A stretch of DNA of 64,000 bases, taken from positions 1 through 64,000 of the forward strand of contig JAWKTV010000006.1 of NCBI GenBank assembly GCA_041398905.1, read 5' to 3'. The notes under the pieces were generated by a model, which made no database searches, was not told the DNA's origin, and saw only the letters and a list, made by a program, of their open reading frames with translations. Shown here in pieces: positions 1 through 8,769 of this stretch (the stretch's first letter is position 1; every line of letters starts with the position of its first letter). The position numbers and the translations under genes are program-made. This stretch comes from JAWKTV01 sp041398905 (lineage in GTDB: Bacteria; Planctomycetota; Planctomycetia; Planctomycetales; Planctomycetaceae).

Positions 1-1592
1 GCGTCCTGCTGCCGATCCCGATCGCCAATGCTGGTCGAAACGAGTTCCTCCCGCGACCGGCTGGAGTAGTCGCCGCCGTACCAGCCGCGCTGCACCAGCA
101 TCAGGATTTCGCCGCGTCCATCGTTGAAATCCTCCAAGGCGACGCCGATGGTGAGGCCAGCGGCGTCGGCACGCTTCGCGACGCCGGGGATGTCGCTGGT
201 GGTGAGGTAGTCGCCGGCGCGGATCGGACCGCTGTGGCTCTCGACCTGAACCGGCACACGACCGGCCAACGCGACGCGCGCGAGGCGGGTCGCCAGAAAG
301 TGATCGATGGTCGCTGCCAGCAGCGACTCGGTGTACTCGGTGCGGGCCTCCGCGAAACGCTGCTGAACGAGGTTCCAGTCTGCCCGCTTGATCGTCGGCC
401 TTGGGGTCGGGTTGCTGGCTGACAAGGGAGGGCTGCCGGCTTCGGCCGACGACGCGGGAGCCGCTTCGCCGCCACCCAAGCGATTGTCCGCCGTCTGGCT
501 TTCAGCCGATCGCGACGGCCCGGCGGTCGATGCCACGGAGCTTTCGGCGGCAGGGACGGGTGAATCGTCGGATGTCAGCACTGGCCGTTGCGACAAGGTT
601 GGCGCCGTGACCGCTGCAGACTGCGGCTCTTCCACGATCATCGCCTCTGCCGCGGCGAAGCCGAGAGTTGCGAGTGAATAGGCGGCGAACGACTCGGTCA
701 GCGCGGCACGCTTCCGCAGGTCTTCACGAGTCGCCAGGACTTCCTCCCGCAGGCGGCTCTCCTGTTCACGGAACTCTTGAACCAGCCCCGCTCCCCAGTT
801 TTGCTCGACGTCTTCGAGGCTGAACGCGCCGCCACCCAGCACGATGCCGGGTTCGGTGCTGACCACGCCTATGACCGTCAGGTCGTCAGTCCCGGTCGAC
901 TTGCGAACCGCATTGGTGCGGCCGTGCGTGACGGCGATCACTTCTCCCGGGCGGAGCGGTTCGGTGGCGAGGAACGCTTCCGCCAAATCGAAGTTGGCGT
1001 TCGACGTCAGGGTCGACTTGATCGCCAGCCCGCCGGCGGTGCTCAACTGCATGATGCGATTCCCGCCGAGTCCACCGTCGTTGAACCAGGCGGTCGATAC
1101 CGTATCGGAATCGTTGTTGTTGAGGTCGGTGTAGTGGTTGTTGGTGGGGCCGTTGTTGCGAAGGCTCAGCAGGTCTTCGGCGATGTTCTCGATCCGCCGA
1201 GGCGTCATAGAATTTGCGGAATTGGTACCGAAGATAATGTCGGTGTTGGAGATCTCCAGCACGATCGCGCTCGCGGTTGGGCCGGTGGAGTCCAGGGTGT
1301 CCTGATCCCAGATCTGGAGCAGGCCGCGGTCGCCGGGGGTGACCAGGATGATGTTGTCGCCATTCAGCGCGATCAGCGACTCTTCGTTTGTTCCCTGCCC
1401 GACGTCGGCCAGATAGGTTTGCGGCACGAGCAGCGAGTCGTTATTGGGCGACACATCATCCACCCGTTGAATGGAGCTTCCCTGGATGCGAAACGTCGGC
1501 TGAGCAGGGCTGGAGACCGGTGCCGCGAGGTAGAAGCCGATTGCCAGACTGGCGACGAGCCCTGCTGAGCAAAGAACCCATGTGGATCGCAT
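1..1592 (-). CDS. Secreted protein with duplicated surface/tail-like modules (C-terminus outside window)
   Basis: Open from the ATG at 1592 to the window edge, 530 codons without a stop. Residues 1-30 look like a signal peptide (basic start, hydrophobic core, Ala-rich end), so export is expected. Next comes a Gly/Asn/Asp-rich beta-type region. A module around residues 190-260 contains DLAEAF, then a PGEV stretch, then VVSTEPGIVLGG. A short coiled coil (about 270-310) and a Ser/Pro/Ala linker follow. The final part holds ALAGRVPV, GPIRAGDYL, PGVAKRA and IGVALE. These motif pairs recur in bacterial surface and phage-tail-like proteins; the biochemical role is unknown. No neighbour suggests a pathway. 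Confidence 0.72.
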   Translation of the reverse strand, partial: MRSTWVLCSAGLVASLAIGFYLAAPVSSPAQPTFRIQGSSIQRVDDVSPNNDSLLVPQTYLADVGQGTNEESLIALNGDNIILVTPGDRGLLQIWDQDTLDSTGPTASAIVLEISNTDIIFGTNSANSMTPRRIENIAEDLLSLRNNGPTNNHYTDLNNNDSDTVSTAWFNDGGLGGNRIMQLSTAGGLAIKSTLTSNANFDLAEAFLATEPLRPGEVIAVTHGRTNAVRKSTGTDDLTVIGVVSTEPGIVLGGGAFSLEDVEQNWGAGLVQEFREQESRLREEVLATREDLRKRAALTESFAAYSLATLGFAAAEAMIVEEPQSAAVTAPTLSQRPVLTSDDSPVPAAESSVASTAGPSRSAESQTADNRLGGGEAAPASSAEAGSPPLSASNPTPRPTIKRADWNLVQQRFAEARTEYTESLLAATIDHFLATRLARVALAGRVPVQVESHSGPIRAGDYLTTSDIPGVAKRADAAGLTIGVALEDFNDGRGEILMLVQRGWYGGDYSSRSREELVSTSIGDRDRQQD

Positions 1593-1942
1593 CGACGGAA
1601 CTCTCGATTGGGACTGAGCGTGCTGGTGAATCACTGCGACAACCATTGAGCAACGACGAGGTGATCGTCGTCAACGGTCAGGCGGCTCGATCGTAGCGTG
1701 TGGGGTGGGCGGACGGGAATCGTCCCGGTCAGTGGGGAGACGCCGCCGGATCGTCGAATCGCAGCCGCGTCGCCGAATCGAGGTTCGCGGGCATCAGGGC
1801 GACCGACGACGTTGAAGCGGAGTCTGCGCGGGCAGCGAATCGTGCCGCTGGTTCAAGCTCGCCTTGCGGTCGGCGCGCGGATGATCGAAGTCATCACAGA
1901 GCCCGATGGCCGAAGTGACTGGCCACGCAGGGCCAGCGCACA
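1593..1942. other. Intergenic, no gene seen
   Basis: About 350 bases between the start of the secreted protein and the transposase remnant. It presumably holds the minus-strand promoter of the secreted gene. I see no convincing ORF, RNA or repeat. Confidence 0.5.
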
Positions 1943-2290
1943 CTAATCGCCTCGTCCGGTCACGACTTGCAGCAGGAACTCGTCGCTCCAGCCGCAGCTG
2001 CGGCGTTTCATGGCCTGGCTCATCTTTGCCGGATGTTGCTTGAGCAGCGACAGCGTGAAGCGGTTCAGCCAGGCGAAGTTCTCCCGCAGGGTGGCCCGAC
2101 CAGTCGGTAGACTGGCTGGGTCGCGGAGCAACAGGAAGCCATGCCATACGCGTAGGAATCGTGGTCCGAGGCGCCGTCGCGAGCATGGCAACCCATCCCG
2201 GCGATTGAACGCACATGATGTCGCTTCTTGTCGCTCTGCGACTTGGCCACGATGTGGCCGGGCCACCCCGCGTAGTTGGTCTGCCAGCAC
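1943..2290 (-). pseudogene. Transposase C-terminal remnant (ISAs1-like, IS4 superfamily)
   Basis: Only the last part of a DDE transposase is readable: LRENFAWLNRFTLSLLKQ followed by AMKRRSCGWSDEFLLQVV, the typical C-terminal end of ISAs1/IS4-type transposases. Upstream of this on the same strand (to about 2360) transposase-like fragments appear in another frame, but no intact N-terminal or catalytic region is present. No terminal inverted repeats were recognised. It is best read as a decayed, inactive insertion sequence. Confidence 0.6.
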
Positions 2291-2468
2291 TCTTTGGCCC
2301 CCTTTACCTCGGACGCGAGGATTGGCGGAGACTCACTCGGAGTCGCAGGATCGGCCGCCGCCAGCATGGAAACACATGCTCAGCAGACAGCCGACGCGGA
2401 GCATCGTGGTCATGCTCGATTCCGTTGTGGTACGGAGTGAGCGGAGTCGGAAGGCACACGAGACTGGT

Positions 2469-3305
2469 TTAGTCGTTCGCAGGCCGGGCGGCGTTGGCCC
2501 AGTGGCCGCTCGGGTCATGTCCGCTGACGACGACACCTTTCTCGTTCCAGCCGAGGTGCGCGTGCACGTCGGCCGCGCAGTACCGCAGCGTGAGCCCGCA
2601 GCGTCGTCGGTCACTCTCGTTGGCCTCCGAGCCATGCAATAGCAGGTCCGAGTGCAGCGAGATCTCGCCCGCCTTGAGGATGTCGTCGACGGGTGTGCCG
2701 TACTGTTCCGGGTTGTCGATCGTCTGATTCAGGACGTTGTGCTCGTGGGAGTCGCTGGGCCGGAAGGTGAGGTGCCCGGAGTGATGCGATCCGGCGATGA
2801 ATCGCATGCAGGCGTTCTCGACATCGGCGTCGTCGATCGCGAGCCAAACGGTGACGGCTTTGGTGGGCGTCAGCGGCCAGTAGCTGGCGTCCTGGTGCCA
2901 GGCGACCTGCTTGCCGTCGCGGGGCATCTTGCAGAAGAAGTGCGATCCCCAGCCGATGACGTTTTCGCCCAGCAGGTCCTTGACGCAGGCGACGATCCGA
3001 CGGTCGGTGAGGATGTCGTAGACCGGCCCGTACTTGAGGTGAGCCGTGCTGATCGAGTAGCTGTCGCCCCCGGCGGCGATCACCCTCGCGAGGAGCGCGT
3101 CGAAGTAACCACGAATGCTGGCGATCTCGTCGTCACCGAAGATGCGGATGGGAGCGACGTAGCCATCGCGATTGAAGCCGGCAACCTGCTCGGACGTCAA
3201 GGTCCGGGGCGACGATTCTTCGCTGGGGTAGAAACGCAGATCGCGCTGAATGTTGGCAAGTTCGTCGTTCTCCGGGACCATACGAAAGTCGCGCGTTGCA
3301 GCCAT
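2469..3305 (-). CDS. Phytanoyl-CoA dioxygenase (PhyH) family protein
   Basis: The 278-residue protein belongs to the PhyH branch of Fe(II)/2-oxoglutarate dioxygenases. The HxD iron motif is WHQDA (His137, Asp139), the distal histidine is in LLLHGS (about His224), and the 2-oxoglutarate-binding arginine lies in RRRCGLTLRY (about 233-241). All catalytic elements are present and the length is normal. The substrate cannot be inferred: planctomycetes carry many PhyH paralogues. It stands alone on the minus strand, divergent from rpmF-plsX. The ATG at 3305 is a natural start. Confidence 0.88.
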   Translation of the reverse strand: MAATRDFRMVPENDELANIQRDLRFYPSEESSPRTLTSEQVAGFNRDGYVAPIRIFGDDEIASIRGYFDALLARVIAAGGDSYSISTAHLKYGPVYDILTDRRIVACVKDLLGENVIGWGSHFFCKMPRDGKQVAWHQDASYWPLTPTKAVTVWLAIDDADVENACMRFIAGSHHSGHLTFRPSDSHEHNVLNQTIDNPEQYGTPVDDILKAGEISLHSDLLLHGSEANESDRRRCGLTLRYCAADVHAHLGWNEKGVVVSGHDPSGHWANAARPAND

Positions 3306-3439
3306 GTGGACACCTGTGCGAAGGAATGATTCGAGCCAGGCCTGCCCAGCAGCGCTCGGAGCATCGGGAGCCGGGGGTTGTCAGCCGGACGGCGGAGCGC
3401 CGTGATGGGAGCCATAATGGACGCGCAGATGGCGAGTGC

Positions 3440-3469
3440 TTGACACTTCGCGCACCGCCCCGATACATT
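3440..3469 (+). promoter_or_regulatory. Predicted sigma-70-type promoter of rpmF-plsX
   Basis: A perfect -35 hexamer TTGACA (3440-3445) is followed after 18 bases by TACATT (3464-3469) as a -10-like hexamer. It lies about 120 bases upstream of rpmF in the divergent intergenic region. The call rests on sequence only. Confidence 0.45.
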
Positions 3470-3589
3470 GACGATTCTGAAAAACGTGACCGGCGGTGGA
3501 ATTCGATCGCTGGAGCGTTCTTTTCGTGTTCAACATGTCGTGTGGAGGCGGCGGTGGCCGACTCCTCAAACAGCGTCAGGTGAATAGTC

Positions 3590-3775
3590 ATGGCGGTACC
3601 CAAGCGTCGAATGTCGAAGTCCAGGCAGCGGACCCGTCGCAGCCATAACGCCTTTACTCGTATCAAGTTGCAGTACTGCCCGCAGTGCGGCACCGCCAAG
3701 CCCTCGCATGTCGTCTGTCCGAATTGCGGACAGTACCACGGTCGGGCGATGACCAAGCTCGAAGTTGAAGAATAA
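3590..3775 (+). CDS. rpmF: 50S ribosomal protein L32
   Basis: The 61-residue protein has the L32 N-terminus MAVPKRRMSKSRQRTRRSHN and a zinc ribbon formed by Cys30/Cys33 and Cys43/Cys46. It is a structural protein of the large ribosomal subunit. It lies 23 bases upstream of plsX; rpmF-plsX is a classic conserved bacterial pair linking ribosome and phospholipid synthesis. The two genes are probably co-transcribed from the promoter at about 3440-3469. Confidence 0.97.
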   Translation: MAVPKRRMSKSRQRTRRSHNAFTRIKLQYCPQCGTAKPSHVVCPNCGQYHGRAMTKLEVEE

Positions 3776-3798
3776 GCACCGTTCCAGCAGGGATTGCT

Positions 3799-4803
3799 AT
3801 GCGGATCGCCCTCGACGCGATGGGTGGGGACGACGCCCCCGGAATTAACGTCGATGGGGCGATTTCGGCCCTGCGCGATTCGGAGAACCTCCACGTTCTG
3901 CTCGTCGGCGATCAGCCGCAGTTGGAACGGCTTGTCGCCGCAACCGGCTACAACGGCGACCGCCTGACGATCGTGCCGGCCGATGACTTCGTTGGCATGG
4001 GAGAGAAGCCAACCGACGCTCTGCGGAAGAAGCCAAACTGCTCGATCGCGGTTTGCTGGAAGTTGCTGGCGGGTGGAGAAGCGGATGCTCTGGTCAGCGC
4101 GGGCAACACCGGTGGTGTTGTCGCATCGGGTCTGCGGACCCGGCTGTTCCTGAAAGGGGTGAAGCGTCCGGGCATCGCGGTTGTGCTGCCCACCCTCACC
4201 GGACGGGCGATCCTGATCGACGTCGGTGCCAACCCCGCCGCCAAGGCCGAGCATCTCTATCAATATGCGGTGATGGGATCGGTGTATGCGCGCGAACTGC
4301 TCGGCACGACGCAGCCCCGCATCGGCCTGATGAACATCGGCAGTGAAGACGGCAAGGGGACCGATCTCGTTCGCGAGACGCACCAGCTCATCATCAACAG
4401 CGCCCTGAAGGAGCACTACATGGGCAACGTCGAAGGACGTGGCCTGTATCAGGGGGAAGCGGACGTAATCGTCTGCGAAGGGTTCGTCGGCAATGTCGTG
4501 CTGAAGGTCAGCGAGGGCATGGCGTCGATGATGCTCCGCAAACTGGCGGAGCAGGTGGTCGGATCGCTGAAGGTCGAGCAGGCCGAGGCGGCCGCCGCAT
4601 TCAAACAGATCGGCCGCAGCTACGCTTACAACGAAATCGGCGGCGCGCCACTGCTGGGGATTGATGGCGTCTGCCTGATCTGCCACGGATCGAGCGACGC
4701 CCGCTCGATTCACAACGCGTTGCACGGTGCCGCCCGACTTCGCGAACACCGCATCAACGCGAAGATCGTCGAGCAACTTGCCGCCGCCCCCCAGCCGGGC
4801 TGA
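3799..4803 (+). CDS. plsX: Phosphate acyltransferase PlsX
   Basis: The 334-residue cytoplasmic enzyme converts acyl-ACP plus phosphate to acyl-phosphate, the acyl donor for PlsY in phosphatidic acid synthesis. It starts with the family hallmark IALDAMGGDDAPGINVDGA and contains SAGNTGGVVASG and EGFVGNVVLKVSEG, all typical of PlsX. Length is normal and the frame is intact. It is the second gene of the rpmF-plsX unit. The Kas/fab genes often found downstream are absent: the next gene is an acyltransferase E2 294 bases away. Confidence 0.97.
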   Translation: MRIALDAMGGDDAPGINVDGAISALRDSENLHVLLVGDQPQLERLVAATGYNGDRLTIVPADDFVGMGEKPTDALRKKPNCSIAVCWKLLAGGEADALVSAGNTGGVVASGLRTRLFLKGVKRPGIAVVLPTLTGRAILIDVGANPAAKAEHLYQYAVMGSVYARELLGTTQPRIGLMNIGSEDGKGTDLVRETHQLIINSALKEHYMGNVEGRGLYQGEADVIVCEGFVGNVVLKVSEGMASMMLRKLAEQVVGSLKVEQAEAAAAFKQIGRSYAYNEIGGAPLLGIDGVCLICHGSSDARSIHNALHGAARLREHRINAKIVEQLAAAPQPG

Positions 4804-5097
4804 GTGACAGGGCTAGGATGTCGGCTGAACGGCAGGGGCCGCTGCGTCGTCAACTGCGATAATGGTCGCCGTCGTCCTTGCCGGATCGTGGGCAATTCAT
4901 CATTCTGAGTGATCCGCGGCCAGTACCGACTCAGACCCGCCGGTCACAACGAATGGCCGGTTGTCCCGGGACGTCGCGGCGAGATTCACGTGACGCCGTA
5001 GCGTCGGTCGACCTGTCGAGAAAAGATTCTACCCGCTGACATTCCGCCGCGGCCGCCTCCCCGCGAGGAACGTCCGCCGTTTTGAGGACGAGTTCGG

Positions 5098-6795
5098 ATG
5101 AAAGTCGAGTTCACGCTGCCGAATCTGGGCGAAGGGGTCGAATCCGCCGATGTCGCGGAGGTGCTCGTCAAGGCGGGTGATTCCGTCGCGAAGGACCAGC
5201 CGATCGTCGAACTCGAAACCGAGAAGGCGGTCATGGAGGTTCCCTGCCCGCATCAGGGGACGATCGCGGCGGTCCACTTCGCGGAAGGCGATACCCTGAA
5301 GCCAGGGCAGTTGCTGTTGACGATCGAAACCAGCGATGCGCCCGCCGCTCAAAACGGCGCGAGCAAGCCCGCACAGCCGGCCGCCAAGCCGGCGGAAGCT
5401 CCGCCTCCAGCCGCCGCCCCGGCCGAGCCGGCCGCCGCTCCCCCAGTCGGAGGCGAGACGTACGAGTTCAAGCTCCCCAATCTGGGCGAAGGTGTCGAGA
5501 AGGCGGACGTCGCCGAGGTGCTGGTGAAGGTGGGCGATGCGATCGTCCAGGGTCAGGCGATCGTCGAACTGGAGACCGAGAAGGCGGTGATGGAAGTCCC
5601 CAGCGACCGGACCGGGACGATCGAGGAAGTGCTGGTGCAGTCCGGTCAGACGATTCACGCTGGTCAGGTGATCGTGCGCATGAAGTCGTCTGCCGCGGCC
5701 GCGAAGCCCGCAGCGAGCGTCCCGCCCGCATCCGCCGGCAAGCCAGCCACCGCCGCTCCATCACCCGCTGCTTCGTCGCCGGCAGCCTCTTCACCTGCGA
5801 CGCAGCCTGCCCGGTCGGCCGTCGCGGCGGAGTTGATCGAGCGTCCCGCGGAAACGAACGGCACCCCGGTTCCGGCCGCCCCGTCGACCCGTCGTCTGGC
5901 TCGCAAGCTCGGCGTCGATCTGCGTTCGGTCCCGGGCACAGGCTCGGGCGGGCGAATTACGCAGGAGGATGTCGAAACATTTGTCCGCAGTCGCCTTGAG
6001 CAGGTGAACCTGCCCGCCACCACGCGGGGCAAGGGAACAGCGCTCGCGGCCGGGTCGCTCGCGCCGCCGCCCTTGCCCGACTTCACCCGTTACGGCGTGG
6101 TCGAGCGCGAGGCGCTCGGCAAGATCGCCCGCACCGCCGCCGAGAATCTGACACTTTCGTGGAACGTCATCCCGCACGTGACTCAGCACGACCGCGCGGA
6201 CATCACCGACCTTGAGGCGGCACGCAAGCGGTTCGGTCAGGGTGTCGGCAAGACTGGGCCCAAGGTCACGATGACCGCAGTCGCCATGAAGGCTCTGGCC
6301 ACTTGCCTGCAGGCGTTTCCGAAGTTCAACAGCAGTCTCGATCCCGAAACGAACGAGATCGTCTACAAGCGGTACTACAACATCGGCTGCGCGGTCGATA
6401 CGCCCAACGGACTGCTGGTGCCGGTGGTCAAAGACTGCGACAAGAAAAGCATCATGGAGATCGCCGCCGACGTGACGGAACTCGCGGTGAAAGCCCGCGA
6501 CCGCAAGCTGTCGATGGACAACATGCAGGGGGCGACCTGTACCGTCACCAACCTCGGCGGGATCGGCGGCGTCGGCTTCACCCCGATCGTCAACTATCCC
6601 GAAGTCTGCATTCTCGGCATGGCCCGCTCGCAGATGGAACTGCAGATGATCGAAGGACAGATCAAGGAGCGAATGATGCTGCCGCTGTCGCTGTCGTATG
6701 ACCACCGGGTCATCAATGGGGCGGACGCGGCACGGTTCCTGGCGACGCTCTGTCAGATGCTGTCCGACCCGTTCCAGCTCCTCTCAGCGATCTGA
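5098..6795 (+). CDS. Dihydrolipoamide acyltransferase (E2), two lipoyl domains
   Basis: The 565-residue E2 subunit of a 2-oxoacid dehydrogenase complex is most like pyruvate dehydrogenase AceF. It has two lipoyl domains, each with ETEKAVMEVP (lipoylated Lys43 and Lys162), joined by Ala/Pro linkers. A peripheral subunit-binding domain follows (about 261-297, RRLARKLGVDL and GRITQEDVE), then the catalytic CAT domain. The active-site motif reads DHRVING (His536, Asn540); Asn in place of Asp occurs in other AceF proteins. E1 and E3 genes are not adjacent, so partners must be encoded elsewhere. The ATG at 5098 follows a GAGGACGAG purine stretch. Confidence 0.92.
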   Translation: MKVEFTLPNLGEGVESADVAEVLVKAGDSVAKDQPIVELETEKAVMEVPCPHQGTIAAVHFAEGDTLKPGQLLLTIETSDAPAAQNGASKPAQPAAKPAEAPPPAAAPAEPAAAPPVGGETYEFKLPNLGEGVEKADVAEVLVKVGDAIVQGQAIVELETEKAVMEVPSDRTGTIEEVLVQSGQTIHAGQVIVRMKSSAAAAKPAASVPPASAGKPATAAPSPAASSPAASSPATQPARSAVAAELIERPAETNGTPVPAAPSTRRLARKLGVDLRSVPGTGSGGRITQEDVETFVRSRLEQVNLPATTRGKGTALAAGSLAPPPLPDFTRYGVVEREALGKIARTAAENLTLSWNVIPHVTQHDRADITDLEAARKRFGQGVGKTGPKVTMTAVAMKALATCLQAFPKFNSSLDPETNEIVYKRYYNIGCAVDTPNGLLVPVVKDCDKKSIMEIAADVTELAVKARDRKLSMDNMQGATCTVTNLGGIGGVGFTPIVNYPEVCILGMARSQMELQMIEGQIKERMMLPLSLSYDHRVINGADAARFLATLCQMLSDPFQLLSAI

Positions 6796-6867
6796 CACGG
6801 GACGAGCTTCCGACCACGGGGTAGGTGTTCGCCTTCGTCGTTCGCGCTCGTGGGGCGAACGGGAATG

Positions 6868-8703
6868 TCACTGCTGCGCAGCATCGGTGACGTCGTCCGC
6901 AAGCCAGCCGTCCGGTGACCAGCCGCGGCTCGTATTGTATTGCCGGACCAGCATCGTCATCCGTTCCTCCGTCACCCGCGCACCGGCGGCCACGCCGTCG
7001 GGCAACGGCTGTTCGTAGACGCGCGACGGCAGCCGGTCTTCGTCGGGCGTCCAGCCTTGCAGGATGTTGTACCGCTTCTTCGCGTTGACGATCCGGCCCG
7101 CCGTCTCGATCAGCTCCCGCGAATCAACGTTGAATCCCGTCACCAGCCGCAGCATCTCGGCCATCGCGGCCATGCGGTCGTCGAACACTCCGCGCAGGAA
7201 CTTGCAAAGAATCAGCGAGTCCATCACAGCAGCCTCGTTCTCGGTCTCGATGGCGCGATGAACGGCGGCCGCATCCGGAGCGAGGCGGTTCGTCTCCTCC
7301 GAGAAGTCGACCTGATACGCCCCGGAACGATTATGGTCGGCCCCACGGGTGCCGACCGCGAAGCCGAGCGCCATCGTTTGCAGCGATCGCGGCTCGTAGC
7401 CGGGCAGTTCCAGCCCTTTCACATGCATCGCGAACGACTGCGCCTCCGGCCCAATTCGCTCGGCGGCGACGCGGACACCCTGCGACAACAGTGCGCCAAC
7501 GCCCTCGCGCCGCGCGATGAGCGACAAGCACCGCACGAGCGCTTCGCCCGACCCGAACCGCAGCCACGGTTCGTCGAGCAGTCCCCGCTCGACGCACTCC
7601 ATGCCGAAAGCCACCGCCCCGCCCGACGAGATGGTGTCGACGCCCGCGTCGTCGCACAGTCTCGCCGCCCGCAGCACGGCGTCACGATCGTTGACTTCGC
7701 ACAACGGCCCGAGCGCGAACAGACTCTCATACTCCATCCGAACGCCGGAGGAGTCGTCCCCGCTTCGTGAGAAAATGTGCTCGCAACCGATGGTGCAGGC
7801 GGCGCAGCTTGAACGAACGCGCGGCAACATATCGCCCGCGTGCTCCAGTGCGAGTGCTTCCGCGCCGGCGAAAGTGCTCTGCTGGAAATTCCGTGTCGGC
7901 AGGCTGCCCAGTCTGTTGAAGGTAACGAGATTGGAAACCGTCCCGAGTTCGCGGTACTTCGCCGTCGCCGGGCCCAGCGAGGCCTTCGAGAGTCCGCGCG
8001 CATAGTCGACCAGGCCATCGGCGTCCGCGACTGTCGTCAGCCGTGTACCGCGCACGGCGATGGCCTTGAGGTGCTTCGAGCCGAAGACCGCTCCCATCCC
8101 TCCGCGTCCGGCGTGACGACCATCATGCGAGACCGTGGCGAACGGAATCTCGCGCTCACCCGCGGGGCCAATCGACGCGACTTGAAACGACCGGCCCAGT
8201 TCGTCGCGTACTCGCGATTCCGTTTCGGCCGCGGTGAGTCCGGCGAACCGCCGCGCATCGACCAATCGGGCCTCGCCGTCGTCGATCGCGAGGACCGCTG
8301 GTGCGTTCGCACGGCCGACGATGACGATGGCGTCGCAACCGCACTTCTTGCCGGCGATGGCGAAGTGCGACGAGAGGAGCGAATCGTTGATGCGGTGCGT
8401 CAGCGGCGACTTCGCGAGCATCGCGAATTTGGCCGATGTCGTCAGCGGAGTACCGATGAGTGGACTGAAGGCGATGACCACCGGCATGTCGGGATGCAGC
8501 GCATCCAGCGGCTCAGATCGCGGCGTCTCCCGCGTGAGCAGCCACGTCCCCAACCCGCTGCCGCCAATGAACCGCCGCAGCACCCGCGGATCAATCTCGA
8601 TCCGCTCGCAGTGATCGCGCGAGAGATCGACCCGCAAATAGCAGCCGTGGTACCCGGGACTCTTGGACATGCCTGCCAGCGCCTTCCCATCGTCGCCATC
8701 CAC
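6868..8703 (-). CDS. Aldehyde ferredoxin oxidoreductase family protein
   Basis: The 611-residue tungsten/molybdenum-pterin enzyme family member oxidises aldehydes to acids with ferredoxin as acceptor in characterised relatives. The N-terminal domain carries GGSGLGTWLL and FSPLIGTPLTTS (cofactor region) and GRGGMGAVFGSKHLKA. The [4Fe-4S] ligands are CAACTIGC (around residues 297-305) and the distal Cys in LILCKF (about 500). All four Cys are present and the length is typical. Translation may start at Met12 (position 8670), where family similarity begins. No ferredoxin or pterin-synthesis gene is adjacent. It converges with the E2 gene. Confidence 0.9.
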   Translation of the reverse strand: MDGDDGKALAGMSKSPGYHGCYLRVDLSRDHCERIEIDPRVLRRFIGGSGLGTWLLTRETPRSEPLDALHPDMPVVIAFSPLIGTPLTTSAKFAMLAKSPLTHRINDSLLSSHFAIAGKKCGCDAIVIVGRANAPAVLAIDDGEARLVDARRFAGLTAAETESRVRDELGRSFQVASIGPAGEREIPFATVSHDGRHAGRGGMGAVFGSKHLKAIAVRGTRLTTVADADGLVDYARGLSKASLGPATAKYRELGTVSNLVTFNRLGSLPTRNFQQSTFAGAEALALEHAGDMLPRVRSSCAACTIGCEHIFSRSGDDSSGVRMEYESLFALGPLCEVNDRDAVLRAARLCDDAGVDTISSGGAVAFGMECVERGLLDEPWLRFGSGEALVRCLSLIARREGVGALLSQGVRVAAERIGPEAQSFAMHVKGLELPGYEPRSLQTMALGFAVGTRGADHNRSGAYQVDFSEETNRLAPDAAAVHRAIETENEAAVMDSLILCKFLRGVFDDRMAAMAEMLRLVTGFNVDSRELIETAGRIVNAKKRYNILQGWTPDEDRLPSRVYEQPLPDGVAAGARVTEERMTMLVRQYNTSRGWSPDGWLADDVTDAAQQ

Positions 8704-8769
8704 TCAGCGGACGGTGGTGCGACAATCACCCCCCGGCGATTGCGATTCCGCCGTGACAGCCAGAGACGA

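Noticed and set aside
3133..4776. A 547-codon minus-strand open frame opposite plsX
   Set aside because: It is an antisense shadow of the plsX and PhyH region: plsX has all family motifs on the plus strand, and the antisense product is Arg/His-rich with no domain.
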